DNA of 64,000 bases from an uncultured Bacteroidales bacterium (GCA_900318665.1 ONLQ01000001.1:1-64000); one strand, 5' to 3'; positions 9,214 to 18,745 are shown, counted from the stretch's first letter. Program-made: numbers and translations. Notes: generated by a model from the sequence alone, not told the origin.

Positions 9214-10146
9214 TCACTTTGTAGGGCAGCCTGCCTCGGTGGCGCGGCGTTTCAGTTCCCATTGTCGCAGGTCGCGGCATGCCACACGTCCTTGTTTGTC
9301 TATCAGAAGCAGGTATGGTATGTGGTCTGCCACAATGGTTTGCAGGCCTGGCGCGTCCCATTTTTGTGGCTGGCGGTCTATGAGTATCACGTGCTGTTTG
9401 AGGTAGGGATATGCGTTGTTGAGGCTGGTCTCTATCTGTCGGCACGAGGCGCACCAGGTGGCGCCTACAAGAATTATGTTGCAGCGAGAGGTGTCGCGCA
9501 GTGTGTCGAATGAGACATTGCGACCGTTGTTGTCCACATATTGTATTCCGGGCATCTGTGCGCCTTCGGTTACAGCCTGGGCTCGTGCTATCCTGTCGGC
9601 CATCAGATGATAGTGATAGGTGTTGCGGGCATCGCCGTCGAGGGCGTCGAACAACGGTTTCAGACGCTCTAACGGGAGCATCGACAGACGCTCGTAGAGC
9701 ATGAAAGGAGAGAATATAGAGTTTGGATTTTGTTGCACATAGTTCTCTATGCACTCTTCGGCATTGCCGTTGCCGCAGTTCTCCAAAGCATAGCGGAACT
9801 GGCTGTTGGTACGCGAGCCCACGATGCGCGATGCCTCGGGCTTCTCTGTGTCAAGAGTGATGGTTATGTCGCTGTTTTCAAGATAGAAGAAGAGTGTTCC
9901 GTTCATTCTCGGCGATGTCAGCGATGCCAGAACGGGCCTTTTCACCGAACCATAGAAGGCAAAGGCATCGTAGGACGTGATGGTATTGCGACGGAACGAG
10001 GTGTCACCGTCGTAGATGGTCAGAACAAGCGAGTAGCGCTCTTTGATTGACGAATAGCATTTGAGCGTATAGCGTTGTGCCACAGCGTCTGATGGCGTCA
10101 GAAATAGCAATAAACAAAATAAGCCGCCCACAAGAGTGAGCAGCAT
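9214..10146 (-). CDS. Periplasmic thioredoxin-fold protein (TlpA/DUF4369-like)
   Basis: The ATG at 10146 gives a hydrophobic signal segment (MLLTLVGGLFCLLLFLTP) and avoids overlapping the upstream gene; an in-frame ATG at 10197 would add 17 residues and overlap it by 23 nt. The N-terminal half is a beta-rich region typical of DUF4369-like proteins; the C-terminal 120 residues form a thioredoxin fold with the active site WCASC and a cis-Pro region (DHIPYLLLIDKQGR). Bacteroidota carry many such lipoprotein or periplasmic disulfide reductases. Substrate unknown. It sits between a small lipoprotein gene and manA, all leftward with short gaps. Confidence 0.8.
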   Translation of the reverse strand: MLLTLVGGLFCLLLFLTPSDAVAQRYTLKCYSSIKERYSLVLTIYDGDTSFRRNTITSYDAFAFYGSVKRPVLASLTSPRMNGTLFFYLENSDITITLDTEKPEASRIVGSRTNSQFRYALENCGNGNAEECIENYVQQNPNSIFSPFMLYERLSMLPLERLKPLFDALDGDARNTYHYHLMADRIARAQAVTEGAQMPGIQYVDNNGRNVSFDTLRDTSRCNIILVGATWCASCRQIETSLNNAYPYLKQHVILIDRQPQKWDAPGLQTIVADHIPYLLLIDKQGRVACRDLRQWELKRRATEAGCPTK

Positions 10147-10174
10147 AGGGGTCCGTTTGCCGGCAATACAGCGC

Positions 10175-10375
10175 TTAGTAGGAGCGATAGGTGGCACTAT
10201 TGTTTTTGTTGGTGCCTTTTATTACCAGCCGCGAGTTGATGACCTTGGAACTGCTGTGGTTGGAGCGATACATAGGGGCATCCTCCGATGAGGCACATGA
10301 GGTCGTCATGCCGCATATCGACATCAAACCAGCAACAACGAGCATATACAAAAAAACTTTAAAAGACTTTTTCAT
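10175..10375 (-). CDS. Small lipoprotein, 66 residues
   Basis: The ATG at 10375 gives MKKSFKVFLYMLVVAGLM as a signal peptide, followed by a likely lipobox ending at a Cys (MTTSC); an upstream in-frame ATG at 10534 would place 53 unlikely residues in front. The mature part is about 40 residues, Ser/Asn-rich, with no known domain. It is probably the first gene of the leftward group with the thioredoxin-fold gene and manA. Function unknown. Confidence 0.6.
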   Translation of the reverse strand: MKKSFKVFLYMLVVAGLMSICGMTTSCASSEDAPMYRSNHSSSKVINSRLVIKGTNKNNSATYRSY

Positions 10376-10495
10376 AATGTAGCATAATTTCTCATCCGTG
10401 TGTATATCAAAGTGTTGCGACATGCTCCGTAAATGCGTAACACTACCTTTTGTCCTACAAAGAAACAAAAAATTATTCGTACCGACAAATTTTTG

Positions 10496-10503
10496 TAATT
10501 TTG
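10496..10503 (+). promoter_or_regulatory. Bacteroidota -7 promoter box
   Basis: TAATTTTG, 22 nt before the start of the small membrane-protein gene. No clear TTTG -33 box at the usual distance. Drives the small gene and probably efp. Confidence 0.45.
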
Positions 10504-10525
10504 CAACTGAAAAAATCAAAAAATC

Positions 10526-10780
10526 ATGTCGCACAACACCGCGCTTAAGATATATGAATGGGCATCCTATCTGCTTATTGTGGGTGCGACCGTAATCTAC
10601 TTCATGCTGAAAGAGAGGGGAATAGCCCTCACGCTGGTGGTTCTTGTGCTGGCTATCTTCATGCGCCTAATGATGGAGCGCACCCGTCGAAAAGCCTGCG
10701 AGGAGGAAAACGACGAACTGCGTGCCGACTTGCGGCGACTGACACAACTCTACGCTGAGGAGAAAAAGAAAAATAGTTAG
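10526..10780 (+). CDS. Small membrane protein with C-terminal coiled coil, 84 residues
   Basis: Two hydrophobic segments (about residues 11-26 and 31-48) are followed by a charged helix rich in Glu/Arg/Leu (residues 50-84) that looks like a short coiled coil. The gene lies 68 nt before efp with no terminator or promoter seen between them, so they may form one transcript. No family recognised; a role linked to translation is not implied by the position alone. Confidence 0.65.
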   Translation: MSHNTALKIYEWASYLLIVGATVIYFMLKERGIALTLVVLVLAIFMRLMMERTRRKACEEENDELRADLRRLTQLYAEEKKKNS

Positions 10781-10848
10781 AAGAATATTCCTAACACCGC
10801 GATTATTCTGACATCAAATAATAATATTCAATAATACAAACAGTTTTT

Positions 10849-11415
10849 ATGGCAACTACAACAGACATTAAGAACGGTCTTTGCATCAACTTCAACAACG
10901 ACATCTACACCATCGTAGAGTTTCTGCATGTTAAACCTGGCAAGGGTGCCGCCTTTGTGCGTACCAAAATGCGCAGCGTGCGCACTGGCCGCGTGCTGGA
11001 AAACACCTTCCCTTCGGGTGCCAAGATTGACGTCGTGCGCGTTGAGCGTCGTCCCTACACCTACCTCTACAAGGAGGGCGACCTGCACATGTTCATGCAT
11101 ACCGAGACCTACGAGCAGATTGGTATCGAAGAAAGCGTCATCAATGCTCCTCAGTGGCTGCAGCCCGACCAGTATGTGGAAATCACCGTGGCCGCCGACA
11201 CCGAGACTCCCCTTATGTGCGAACTTCCCCCGTTCATTGAAACCGTCGTTACCTATACCGAGCCTGGTTTTGCTGGCAACACTGCCACCAACGCCATGAA
11301 GGACGCTACCGTTGACCCCGGCGTGCAGGTTCGCGTGCCTCTTTTCATCAAAGAAGGCGACCGCATCAAGGTTGACACCCGCACCAACGCCTACTCCGAG
11401 CGTGTGAAGAGTTAA
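10849..11415 (+). CDS. efp: Elongation factor P
   Basis: The 188-residue protein has the three-domain EF-P layout: N-terminal KOW-like domain with the loop PGKGAAF, then two OB domains ending in GDRIKVDTRTNAYSERV. It relieves ribosome stalling at polyproline stretches by entering the E site. Lys32 in the PGKG loop is the position modified in many bacteria; no epmA/earP-type modification gene is seen nearby. Length matches the family. Confidence 0.97.
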   Translation: MATTTDIKNGLCINFNNDIYTIVEFLHVKPGKGAAFVRTKMRSVRTGRVLENTFPSGAKIDVVRVERRPYTYLYKEGDLHMFMHTETYEQIGIEESVINAPQWLQPDQYVEITVAADTETPLMCELPPFIETVVTYTEPGFAGNTATNAMKDATVDPGVQVRVPLFIKEGDRIKVDTRTNAYSERVKS

Positions 11416-11437
11416 TCTATCTATGTGATTTTAATAA

Positions 11438-11475
11438 AAAAGGCCTGCTTTGCTAATGTGTGAGGCAGGCCTTTT
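11438..11475 (+). terminator. Rho-independent terminator of efp
   Basis: An 11-bp stem (11438-11448 with 11465-11475, core AGGCCTGC/GCAGGCCT) with a 16-nt loop and a T-rich end, directly after efp. Confidence 0.8.
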
Positions 11476-11499
11476 ATCCATAATAGTCAGTATCCTACC

Positions 11500-12504
11500 A
11501 TGAAAAAACTATTTCATATCCTTATACTGTCATTTGTCGTAATATGCGGACTGATTGTTGCCTCGTGCGGGGACAATAAAAAAGGCAAAGCCCCTGCCAC
11601 GTCAGCCGTTGACTACACGCAGGTGGCGGTGCCGACATTTGATAAGGATTCAGCCTACGCCTTTGTCGAAAAGCAGTTGTCTTTCGGCTTTCGTGCTCCG
11701 GGACACAGTGGACACGAGCAGTGCGCTACCTATTTGCGGCAGACCATGAGCCGTTGGTGCGACACCGTCATAATGCAGCCGTTCAATGCCACGCTGTGGA
11801 ACGGCACCAATGCCCACGGACAAAATATCATATCTATCATCAATCCCGAAGCCGCTACGCGTGTGCTGTTGGCTGCCCATTGGGACAGCCGCCTATGGGC
11901 CGACCACGATGGCGATGAGTCGAAGCAGCATAGCCCTCTGATGGGTGCCAATGACGGCGCCTCGGGTGTGGCAATCCTGATGGAGATTGCTCGCGGCATG
12001 AGCACTCAACGCCCCGACATAGGCATCGACATCATTTTCTTCGACCTCGAGGACCAAGGCGTGCCCGAATGGCACGACGGTCACGACGACGAGAGTTGGT
12101 GCAAAGGCGCACAGTATTGGGCCAAGAATCCTCACACGCCTTACTATACTGCCCGCTACGGCATTCTTCTGGATATGGTGGGTGCTGCCGAACCTCGTTT
12201 CACCAAGGAATATTTCAGCATGCAGTACGCTTCAACCATCACCAACAAGGTTTGGAGCGTGGCGCAGGCGTTGGGTTACGGCGGCGTGTTTGAGGACAGC
12301 AAGACCGACCCCGTGCTCGACGACCATCTCTATGTCAACCGTCTGCGTGGCGTGCCGATGACCGATATAGTGCACAACAGCCGCAAAGGCAGTTTCTTCC
12401 CCCACTGGCATACAACCAACGACGACCTCGACCATGTGGAGCGCGAAACCCTTGGCATCGTGGGACTTGTGCTGCTCAAAACCATCTATTCCACCAAGAA
12501 TTAA
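11500..12504 (+). CDS. M28-family lipoprotein, glutaminyl-peptide cyclotransferase-like
   Basis: A signal peptide ends in the lipobox IVASC (Cys23), so the protein is a lipoprotein. The M28 metal-site motifs are in place: AAHWDSR (His, Asp), GANDGASG (Asp), FFDLEDQG (Glu), and a late HWHTTNDDLDHV (His). Motifs such as WDSRLWAD and the Trp-rich surroundings point to the zinc-dependent glutaminyl cyclase branch rather than to an aminopeptidase. In Bacteroidales many exported proteins begin with Gln after signal peptidase cleavage, and several T9SS proteins in this window end their signal peptide at AQ, so pyroglutamate formation is a plausible role. The stop is 3 nt from the next start. Confidence 0.85.
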   Translation: MKKLFHILILSFVVICGLIVASCGDNKKGKAPATSAVDYTQVAVPTFDKDSAYAFVEKQLSFGFRAPGHSGHEQCATYLRQTMSRWCDTVIMQPFNATLWNGTNAHGQNIISIINPEAATRVLLAAHWDSRLWADHDGDESKQHSPLMGANDGASGVAILMEIARGMSTQRPDIGIDIIFFDLEDQGVPEWHDGHDDESWCKGAQYWAKNPHTPYYTARYGILLDMVGAAEPRFTKEYFSMQYASTITNKVWSVAQALGYGGVFEDSKTDPVLDDHLYVNRLRGVPMTDIVHNSRKGSFFPHWHTTNDDLDHVERETLGIVGLVLLKTIYSTKN

Positions 12505-12507
12505 TCC

Positions 12508-14511
12508 ATGCCTCTTTTTTGCTCTCGCAGTACATCTACGTCATTGACTTCGCCATCGTTAGCAAAGTCGTGGCTTGGCTATATGGCGGCTTTCGTGTGC
12601 AATGTGCTGATAGCCTATGTGGTGTATATGTTCTGCCGTGTGGCCTATGTGTTGGAAAACTGGGACATTTTCTCGGCAGGGTGGGAGAGACTGAACTTGT
12701 GCGACGTTCTGGCGGGTGGCTTGAGGTTTGACACCGCCGCCATAGCCTACACGCTCATGCCGTATGCCGCGCTTATGCTTTTGCCGTTGCCTCTCGTATG
12801 GCGCTTGCGGCCGACCTATCAGTTGGTGTGCAAGTGGCTTTTCGTTGTTGCAAACGCTCTTGCCGTGGTGCTTAATCTTTGCGATGCCGTCTATTCGCAA
12901 TACACGGGACGCCGCACTACAAGTTCGTTCTTCAGCGAGTTTCAGAACGATGGCAATCTGATGCAGATACTTGGCGTAGAACTGTTGCACCATTGGTATT
13001 TGGTGTTGCTTGGCGTGGCCATTATTGCCTTGGTGTGGGTGGTCTATCGCCGTCCGCATGTAGCAGTGCCAGACGCTGTTCATGGCAAAAAAATATGGCG
13101 TGAGATTGTTTTCGATGTGCTGGTGTTTGGCATTGCCGTCACACTGACAATTGGCGGTATGCGTGGAGGATTCTCCAAGGCCATACGCCCTATTGCCAAC
13201 AGCAACGCCAATCAGTATGTCAACAGTCCGCAAGAGGCAGCCATAGTGCTTAATACTCCATTCTCGATTATCCGCACCATAGGCAAGACAGCCTTCGCCG
13301 ACCCACACTATTTCGATGCCGAGGAACTTGACGCAATCTACACGCCGTTGCACCCCCCTGTTGCCGACGGTCCCATGTTGAAACGCAACGTGGTCGTCAT
13401 CATTGTCGAGAGCCTTGCCGAGGAATACATTGGCTACTACAATCCGCCAAGCCATACGCCTTTTCTCGACTCCCTCATAGCGCGTAGCCTTACATTCTCG
13501 CATAGTTATGCCAACGGTCGCAAGAGTATCGACGGTATGCCGTCAATATTGTCGAGCATCCCCATGTTCATAGAGCCTTTCTTCGTGACAAACTATTCGC
13601 TCAACCGTGTCAGCGGTCTGGCGGGCGAACTCAGTCACGAAGGCTATACCACGGCGTTCTTCCACGGGGCAGAAAACGGCTCCATGGGGTTCCAGGCCTT
13701 TGCCCGTGCCACAGGCTTCCAGCGTTATTATGGTCGCACAGAGTATGACGCCGACACACGTTTTGGCGGCGAACGTGATTTCGATGGTACATGGGCCATC
13801 TGGGACGAGCCTTTCTTGCAATTCTATGCCACGACCATGAGCGATATGCAGCAGCCTTTCATGACGGCAGTGTTCACCGCCTCGTCGCATCATCCCTTCG
13901 TGGTTCCCGAGGCCTATCGCGACAGCCTGCATCTCGAAGGCCATCCCATGCACACCTGCATACGCTATGTTGATATGGCGTTGCGTCGTTTTTTCGCCAC
14001 AGCACAGCAACAGCCGTGGTACGACAGCACTATCTTTGTCATCACCGCCGACCACACCAACATCAGCGAACACGACCTATACCTCACCGACATAGGCCGC
14101 TACCGTGTCCCTGTAATCTTTTTCGACCCTTCCGGCACTCTGCCTGTTGGTACTTTGCAAGGCACGGCGCAGCAGATAGACATTATGCCCACAATCCTTG
14201 GCGCACTGCGATATAACCGACCTTATATAGCCTACGGCAAAGACCTGTTGCACCCCTCGAAAGGCGATGACTGGGCCGTAAACTACAACAACGGCATATA
14301 TCAATATGTGGAAGGCGACTATCTTTTGCAGCACGACGGCACCACAATCAAAGCATTCTACAACCTCGCTACCGACCCCTTGATGCAGCATAACCTGAAG
14401 GCACAACCCGAAGTCCAGCAGCGTCTGTCGGAAATGGAACGCCGCCTAAAGGCCATAATCCAAAGTTATATGCAAAGAATGATAGCCGACGATTTAGTCA
14501 TCGGCTATTAA
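12508..14511 (+). CDS. LTA synthase / phosphoglycerol transferase family membrane enzyme
   Basis: About five transmembrane helices occupy residues 25-222, followed by an extracytoplasmic sulfatase-fold domain. The motifs VVIIVESLAEEYIG (metal Glu), NGRKSIDGMPS (nucleophile position, Ser here where S. aureus LtaS has Thr) and ITADHTNISEH (metal Asp/His) fit the LtaS/MdoB superfamily. Members move phosphoglycerol or phosphoethanolamine headgroups onto glycans or lipids; which one is used here cannot be told. The start lies 3 nt after the QC-like gene, so the pair is likely translationally coupled. The last 40 residues form a charged helix. Confidence 0.88.
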   Translation: MPLFCSRSTSTSLTSPSLAKSWLGYMAAFVCNVLIAYVVYMFCRVAYVLENWDIFSAGWERLNLCDVLAGGLRFDTAAIAYTLMPYAALMLLPLPLVWRLRPTYQLVCKWLFVVANALAVVLNLCDAVYSQYTGRRTTSSFFSEFQNDGNLMQILGVELLHHWYLVLLGVAIIALVWVVYRRPHVAVPDAVHGKKIWREIVFDVLVFGIAVTLTIGGMRGGFSKAIRPIANSNANQYVNSPQEAAIVLNTPFSIIRTIGKTAFADPHYFDAEELDAIYTPLHPPVADGPMLKRNVVVIIVESLAEEYIGYYNPPSHTPFLDSLIARSLTFSHSYANGRKSIDGMPSILSSIPMFIEPFFVTNYSLNRVSGLAGELSHEGYTTAFFHGAENGSMGFQAFARATGFQRYYGRTEYDADTRFGGERDFDGTWAIWDEPFLQFYATTMSDMQQPFMTAVFTASSHHPFVVPEAYRDSLHLEGHPMHTCIRYVDMALRRFFATAQQQPWYDSTIFVITADHTNISEHDLYLTDIGRYRVPVIFFDPSGTLPVGTLQGTAQQIDIMPTILGALRYNRPYIAYGKDLLHPSKGDDWAVNYNNGIYQYVEGDYLLQHDGTTIKAFYNLATDPLMQHNLKAQPEVQQRLSEMERRLKAIIQSYMQRMIADDLVIGY

Positions 14512-14532
14512 TCCATTTCTGAGAATGAGCAA

Positions 14533-15402
14533 TTAGAGTATGTTGCCCAGTTGCTCTTTTATCTTTTCTAATTCGTCTTTCATTTCCACCACGAGACGTT
14601 GTATCTCTACATGGTTGGCTTTTGAGCCCGTGGTGTTTATTTCGCGACCCATCTCTTGGGCTATAAATCCTAATTTCTTGCCGCAGATTGGCTCTTCGTC
14701 CATGGTTTTGCGGAAGAAATCTATATGCTTGCGCAGACGCACTTTCTCTTCGGTTATGTCGAGTTTTTCGAGATAGTAGATTAATTCCTGCTCAAAGCGG
14801 TCCTTGTCCATCTCGGCAAGCGCAAACTCGCTGAAATAGCGGCGTATGCGCTCTTTGGCAGTCTCTATGCGCTCGCTTTCGTATTGTGGTATGCGCTCAA
14901 GACGTTGCTCTATCTCTGCCACATGCTTGTCGAAATCCTTGCGTAGCACCATGCCTTCGTCGGAGCGGAATTTGTCGGTTTCTTGTATCGCTTCGCGCAC
15001 TCCGGACATCAGTTGCTCGCTCTCCGATTCCGATAGTTCTTCGCTGGATGCATTCTCCCATACGGCTGGCTGCGACACTATGGCGGTGAACACGTCCTCT
15101 TGTTTCATGGGGTATCCTGTCGCGACAGCCAGTTGCGCAACCTCGTCAAGACGCATTGAGGCAAGGTTGGTGTTGAGTGTCGCGGCGGCGCTGTCGCTAT
15201 TCTCTAATGTGAGCACTGCCTCGATTTTGCCACGCTCAAGGGCTCCGAGCATCGAACGGATGTCAAGTTCTTTCTCGCGCAGGCAGGACGGCAGTTTCAC
15301 TATGAGGTCCAATTGTTTACTGTTGAGGGTCTTTATCTCTATGCTGAATTTTTTGTTGCCAACAGCAATCTGCCGTTTGGCGTAACCTGTCATGGATTTC
15401 AT
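14533..15402 (-). CDS. yicC: YicC/YloC-family endoribonuclease
   Basis: The start MKSMTGYAK, the segment EIKTLNSKQLDL and the C-terminal DUF1732 region (GKKLGFIAQEMGREINTTGSKAN) are diagnostic of the YicC family, and 289 residues is the standard length. E. coli YicC is reported as an endoribonuclease acting on small RNA targets. It follows apbE at a 62-nt gap on the same strand and converges with the LtaS-like gene with only 21 nt between stops. Confidence 0.94.
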   Translation of the reverse strand: MKSMTGYAKRQIAVGNKKFSIEIKTLNSKQLDLIVKLPSCLREKELDIRSMLGALERGKIEAVLTLENSDSAAATLNTNLASMRLDEVAQLAVATGYPMKQEDVFTAIVSQPAVWENASSEELSESESEQLMSGVREAIQETDKFRSDEGMVLRKDFDKHVAEIEQRLERIPQYESERIETAKERIRRYFSEFALAEMDKDRFEQELIYYLEKLDITEEKVRLRKHIDFFRKTMDEEPICGKKLGFIAQEMGREINTTGSKANHVEIQRLVVEMKDELEKIKEQLGNIL

Positions 15403-15464
15403 ATATTGTTCTTTTTGTTTGTTCGAGTTAATTAGGTTAGCAAGTGAATAGTAACGGCGTTGTA

Positions 15465-16505
15465 TTACTCATTCACTCTCTCTTTGAATTTAGGGGTAGA
15501 GTAGTGTTGCATTCCGTTGCCATCGTCGTAGATGAAAAACACCTCCTCCACTTCGGGGTGTTTTTTCAGCCATTCGCGGCCTCGCTCTACGCCCATAACC
15601 ATAAATGCTGTTGCTAACGCGTCGGCGCGCCAGGCTGTGCTGTCCACCACCGATGTGCTCAGCGTGGTGTGTTGTACCGGAGTGCCGCTATAGGGGTCTA
15701 TGGTATGAGAGAACCTCATGCCGTCTTTCTCGTAATATTTTCGGTAACTTCCAGATGTCACCACGGATTGGTCGGTCAGCGCTACGGATATTTCTACAAC
15801 GCGTTCGTCTTTTTTGTCGGCTGCAGGTCGTTCTATGCCAACCTTCCATGTCTGCCCGTCAGGCTTCGTACCTCGCGAGCGGACCTCGCCACCAATATCT
15901 ACAAGGTATTGTTTCAGCCCTTGTGCGGCAAGGAAGTCGCACACCATATCGACAGAATAGCCTTGTGCTATGGCGTTGAAATCGAGTGCCGACTGTGGGT
16001 ATTGCTTATGGAGCGTTATTGTGCCGTCGTCAGATGTGTCAAGCCATACCTGTCCGCGACAGATGCGCAGTAGTTCGTCACGCTCGCTGTCGGAGAGGTC
16101 TTGTTGTTTCTTTCTCGCAAAGCCATAAGCAGAGACCAGCGGACCAATACGGCAGTCGAAACAGCCATCGGTATATTCGTTAATCTGCACCGATTTCTGG
16201 AACAGGTCAGCAAAACGTGGCGAAACCTGTATTGGCTCCGTGGCTTGGTTGACCTTGCATATTTCGGAGTTATCGACCCACAGCGATGCCGTGAGGTCGA
16301 AATCGTTTAGCAGCGAGTCAATGGCCTGCTGAAAGTCGCGCTGAGCTTTGTCGTAGTATATTATGCTATAGTATGAGCCTTGAGCCTTGCCAGCAAGACG
16401 CATGGGCGTTTCGTTGCTTCCGCAAGAGCCTTTGCCGTAGAAAAACGTTGTGGCGGCAAACAGTGCTGCAAGAAGTAGAAGTGCGATGAGAATCTCTTTT
16501 TTCAT
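15465..16505 (-). CDS. apbE: FAD:protein FMN transferase
   Basis: Start chosen at 16505 (MKKEILIALLLLAALFAA), seven codons inside the longest frame, because it gives a clean membrane-export segment. ApbE motifs: MRLAGKAQGSYYSI, FDLTASLWVDNSEI, DFNAIAQGYSVDMV and YLVDIGGEVRSRG. The enzyme attaches FMN via a phosphoester to Thr in exported flavoproteins such as NqrB/NqrC and RnfG, using FAD and a divalent metal. DFNAIAQG replaces the more common DLGGIAKG. None of its usual targets is in the window. Confidence 0.93.
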   Translation of the reverse strand: MKKEILIALLLLAALFAATTFFYGKGSCGSNETPMRLAGKAQGSYYSIIYYDKAQRDFQQAIDSLLNDFDLTASLWVDNSEICKVNQATEPIQVSPRFADLFQKSVQINEYTDGCFDCRIGPLVSAYGFARKKQQDLSDSERDELLRICRGQVWLDTSDDGTITLHKQYPQSALDFNAIAQGYSVDMVCDFLAAQGLKQYLVDIGGEVRSRGTKPDGQTWKVGIERPAADKKDERVVEISVALTDQSVVTSGSYRKYYEKDGMRFSHTIDPYSGTPVQHTTLSTSVVDSTAWRADALATAFMVMGVERGREWLKKHPEVEEVFFIYDDGNGMQHYSTPKFKERVNE

Positions 16506-16587
16506 AGTTTGTCCATATGCCACCACTCACCAATGGACGTGGCAATTATGTTTAGGAATAGTGTAAAGAGAAATGAGTAAGCCTATC

Positions 16588-16622
16588 AAAAAAGACGTTC
16601 GACGCTCAAGCGTCGAACGTCT
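16588..16622 (-). terminator. Rho-independent terminator (leftward)
   Basis: A 13-bp stem (16594-16606 with 16609-16621, core GTTCGACGC) has a T run on the minus strand, ending the T9SS cargo gene that stops at 16652. Confidence 0.85.
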
Positions 16623-16651
16623 CAAACATCTATTGTTTCGAAAACCTTTGA

Positions 16652-18541
16652 TTATTTCGATTTAATCACGTTGCGTATGGCGGACTGTCCGTTCTCCATC
16701 TCGAAGCGGATAGCGTAGGCACCCTTGGCCAGAGCGGCGAGGTTGAGGGTGGCGCTGGTAGCGTTGATGTTCTTGCGATAGACCTCGATGCCGGTCATGG
16801 TGTAAACCACGGCGGTGCGGATGGTCTGCTCGCTGGCAACGTTGAGCAGTTGAGCGGTCGGGTTAGGATAGATGTCCATCTTCACTTTGGCAACATCGTT
16901 GATGCCCACGCCGTAGAGGATGGTAATCCAACTCTCGCTGTAGCAGCCAGTGGTCTTGTTTGTGGCGCGCAGCGTCACGTCGGTATTGGCGTTGACCGAA
17001 ACTTTAAGGGTGTCCTTGTTGCTGGTCTGGCCGTCGCTGAGAGTCCAGTTGTATCTTACGTTGTCTTGGTCGCAATCGGCATAAAGGAAGGTCTTTTCGC
17101 CTTGCAAAACCTTGAATTTACCATCGATGGATTTGATTACCGGGTTGGGGTTAATCTTGAGGGAGAGGACATAGAAACTGTCGCATCTGTGGATGGTGGT
17201 TCCAACTCTCACGCTGTCCATAGCGGTGGCGTTGAAGGTCTTGTTTTTGCGTACCGAATCATGAATGATATCAATGCCGGAATATCCGTTTTTCTGACGC
17301 TCGGCAACGGTGGAATCAATATGGTCGATGACAGTCTTTAACTCATCGGTCCAAGTGGTGTCATAAGCCCAGATGGTGTCATAAATCCAAGTGGTGTCGG
17401 GACGGTCGATGACATAGGTCCATTTGTAGGTCATGCAAGCCTCTTCGTTGTGAATTGAGCGGCCAGTGCGATGGATGTTCACGTTGACGATAATAGTGCT
17501 GTCGAAGCACTTTTCGGGGGTCTTGGAACCATAGTGGATGGTGGCGCGGCTGTTGTTGTTGAATACGAGGCCTTGAGGCACGTTGTCCTCAATAATCTCA
17601 CGACCGGTAACGAGGTCGGTATATTTCAGCACGTCGCGGTTTTCGCGAGAGAAGGTCATGCTCAGTCTGGTGCAAGCCTCCACGTTGGTGTCAATTCTGC
17701 TGGTGCGCAGCGGGGTGATGTTGAGTTCATAGACCCTATAGGTTGGGCAGGACGATGAAATCACAGTGTCAAAATATTCGCCGCTTGTGGTAACGGTCTG
17801 GTTGCGACGCTGAATCTTGTATTCGCCGCAAGCCGAGGCGCGGACGGTGTCGCGCATAAAGGTGATGTTGACGTTGAGTGTGAGCAGCGAGTCGCATGCC
17901 GTAGCGTTTGTGGCAGCCACGAAAGCGGTGTCAGTGGTCGAGGCGGTATAGATGCTATCCTTAACAAGCCAGCGATAGGCGCCGCACTTCTCAACATCAA
18001 TAGTGCGCTTCATGGTGTCCAGCACAGAAAGCATAAGTACATGGATGCTGTCGCAAGCCAGTGTCTCGTTGCGTGTGGTGTCGAAATATTTGCCGCTTTC
18101 GTTTAAGGACTTGCCTCCGAAATTATAGGTGTGGCAGGTGACGACGCTGGTGGTGTCGTAGTTTTTGTGTGTGAATCCGAGTATAAGCGTCACAACGCTG
18201 TCGCATCTGTTAAGACTGAGCAGTGAGTCAACGATTGTTGTGTCACTGTTCAGCAGGTCACGTCCGTGCATATAACTGCAAGAGGGGAACAATACTATAT
18301 CCTCTTTTGTAGAATGCGCCACGGTGAGGTTGAGCAGATAGGCGGTGTCGGAATTTTTGCGATAATATATCGCATCAGTCATTTTATAAGTCACACCGTT
18401 CACGGCCCACACCAGCGAGTCGCATACCGTGGTGTCTTTCGTAATGACTACTACAGAACCATCTTTGGACTGCTTCTGAGCCATTGACATTGCCGGCATC
18501 AGCATTAGAGCGATAAGCAAACAGAATAATGCTTTCTTCAT
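16652..18541 (-). CDS. T9SS-exported protein with Cys-pair repeats
   Basis: A signal peptide (MKKALFCLLIALMLMPAMSMAQ) precedes about seven diverged repeats of 50-70 residues with the pattern C-D-S/T-L...W...Y...CDSxxxLxLxV, then an Ig/PKD-like stretch (residues about 470-545, YNWTLSDGQ), and a T9SS sorting domain (IYPNPTAQLL, ending NVIKSK). The same Cys-pair repeat type occurs in the C10 protease and in the 950-residue protein of this window. Cysteines occur in spaced pairs consistent with one disulfide per repeat. Function beyond surface exposure is unknown. Confidence 0.85.
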   Translation of the reverse strand: MKKALFCLLIALMLMPAMSMAQKQSKDGSVVVITKDTTVCDSLVWAVNGVTYKMTDAIYYRKNSDTAYLLNLTVAHSTKEDIVLFPSCSYMHGRDLLNSDTTIVDSLLSLNRCDSVVTLILGFTHKNYDTTSVVTCHTYNFGGKSLNESGKYFDTTRNETLACDSIHVLMLSVLDTMKRTIDVEKCGAYRWLVKDSIYTASTTDTAFVAATNATACDSLLTLNVNITFMRDTVRASACGEYKIQRRNQTVTTSGEYFDTVISSSCPTYRVYELNITPLRTSRIDTNVEACTRLSMTFSRENRDVLKYTDLVTGREIIEDNVPQGLVFNNNSRATIHYGSKTPEKCFDSTIIVNVNIHRTGRSIHNEEACMTYKWTYVIDRPDTTWIYDTIWAYDTTWTDELKTVIDHIDSTVAERQKNGYSGIDIIHDSVRKNKTFNATAMDSVRVGTTIHRCDSFYVLSLKINPNPVIKSIDGKFKVLQGEKTFLYADCDQDNVRYNWTLSDGQTSNKDTLKVSVNANTDVTLRATNKTTGCYSESWITILYGVGINDVAKVKMDIYPNPTAQLLNVASEQTIRTAVVYTMTGIEVYRKNINATSATLNLAALAKGAYAIRFEMENGQSAIRNVIKSK

Positions 18542-18654
18542 CTTTATGTTGTTTTAGTTGTTATTCAATATGTTTTATTGTGTGTAGTCTATCGTGTTGT
18601 TTACGAAACAACTACATACATAGTACACTCTTTCATAAGAAAGAAATCAACGTG

Positions 18655-18662
18655 CAAAGATA
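18655..18662 (-). promoter_or_regulatory. Bacteroidota -7 promoter box (leftward)
   Basis: CAAAGATA on the plus strand reads TATCTTTG leftward, fitting TAnnTTTG, 114 nt before the start of the T9SS gene. No -33 TTTG at the usual spacing. Confidence 0.4.
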
Positions 18663-18714
18663 ACATTTTTTTTAATAACATTTTTTTTGATGTCGTAAAT
18701 CGCGCAAAATATCA

Positions 18715-18722
18715 TATTTTTG
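18715..18722 (+). promoter_or_regulatory. Bacteroidota -7 promoter box (rightward)
   Basis: TATTTTTG, 23 nt before the dehydrogenase start. The nearest TTTG (18686-18689) is 25 nt away, longer than usual. Confidence 0.5.
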
Positions 18723-18745
18723 CAAATCAATAATCTTTTACAGTT

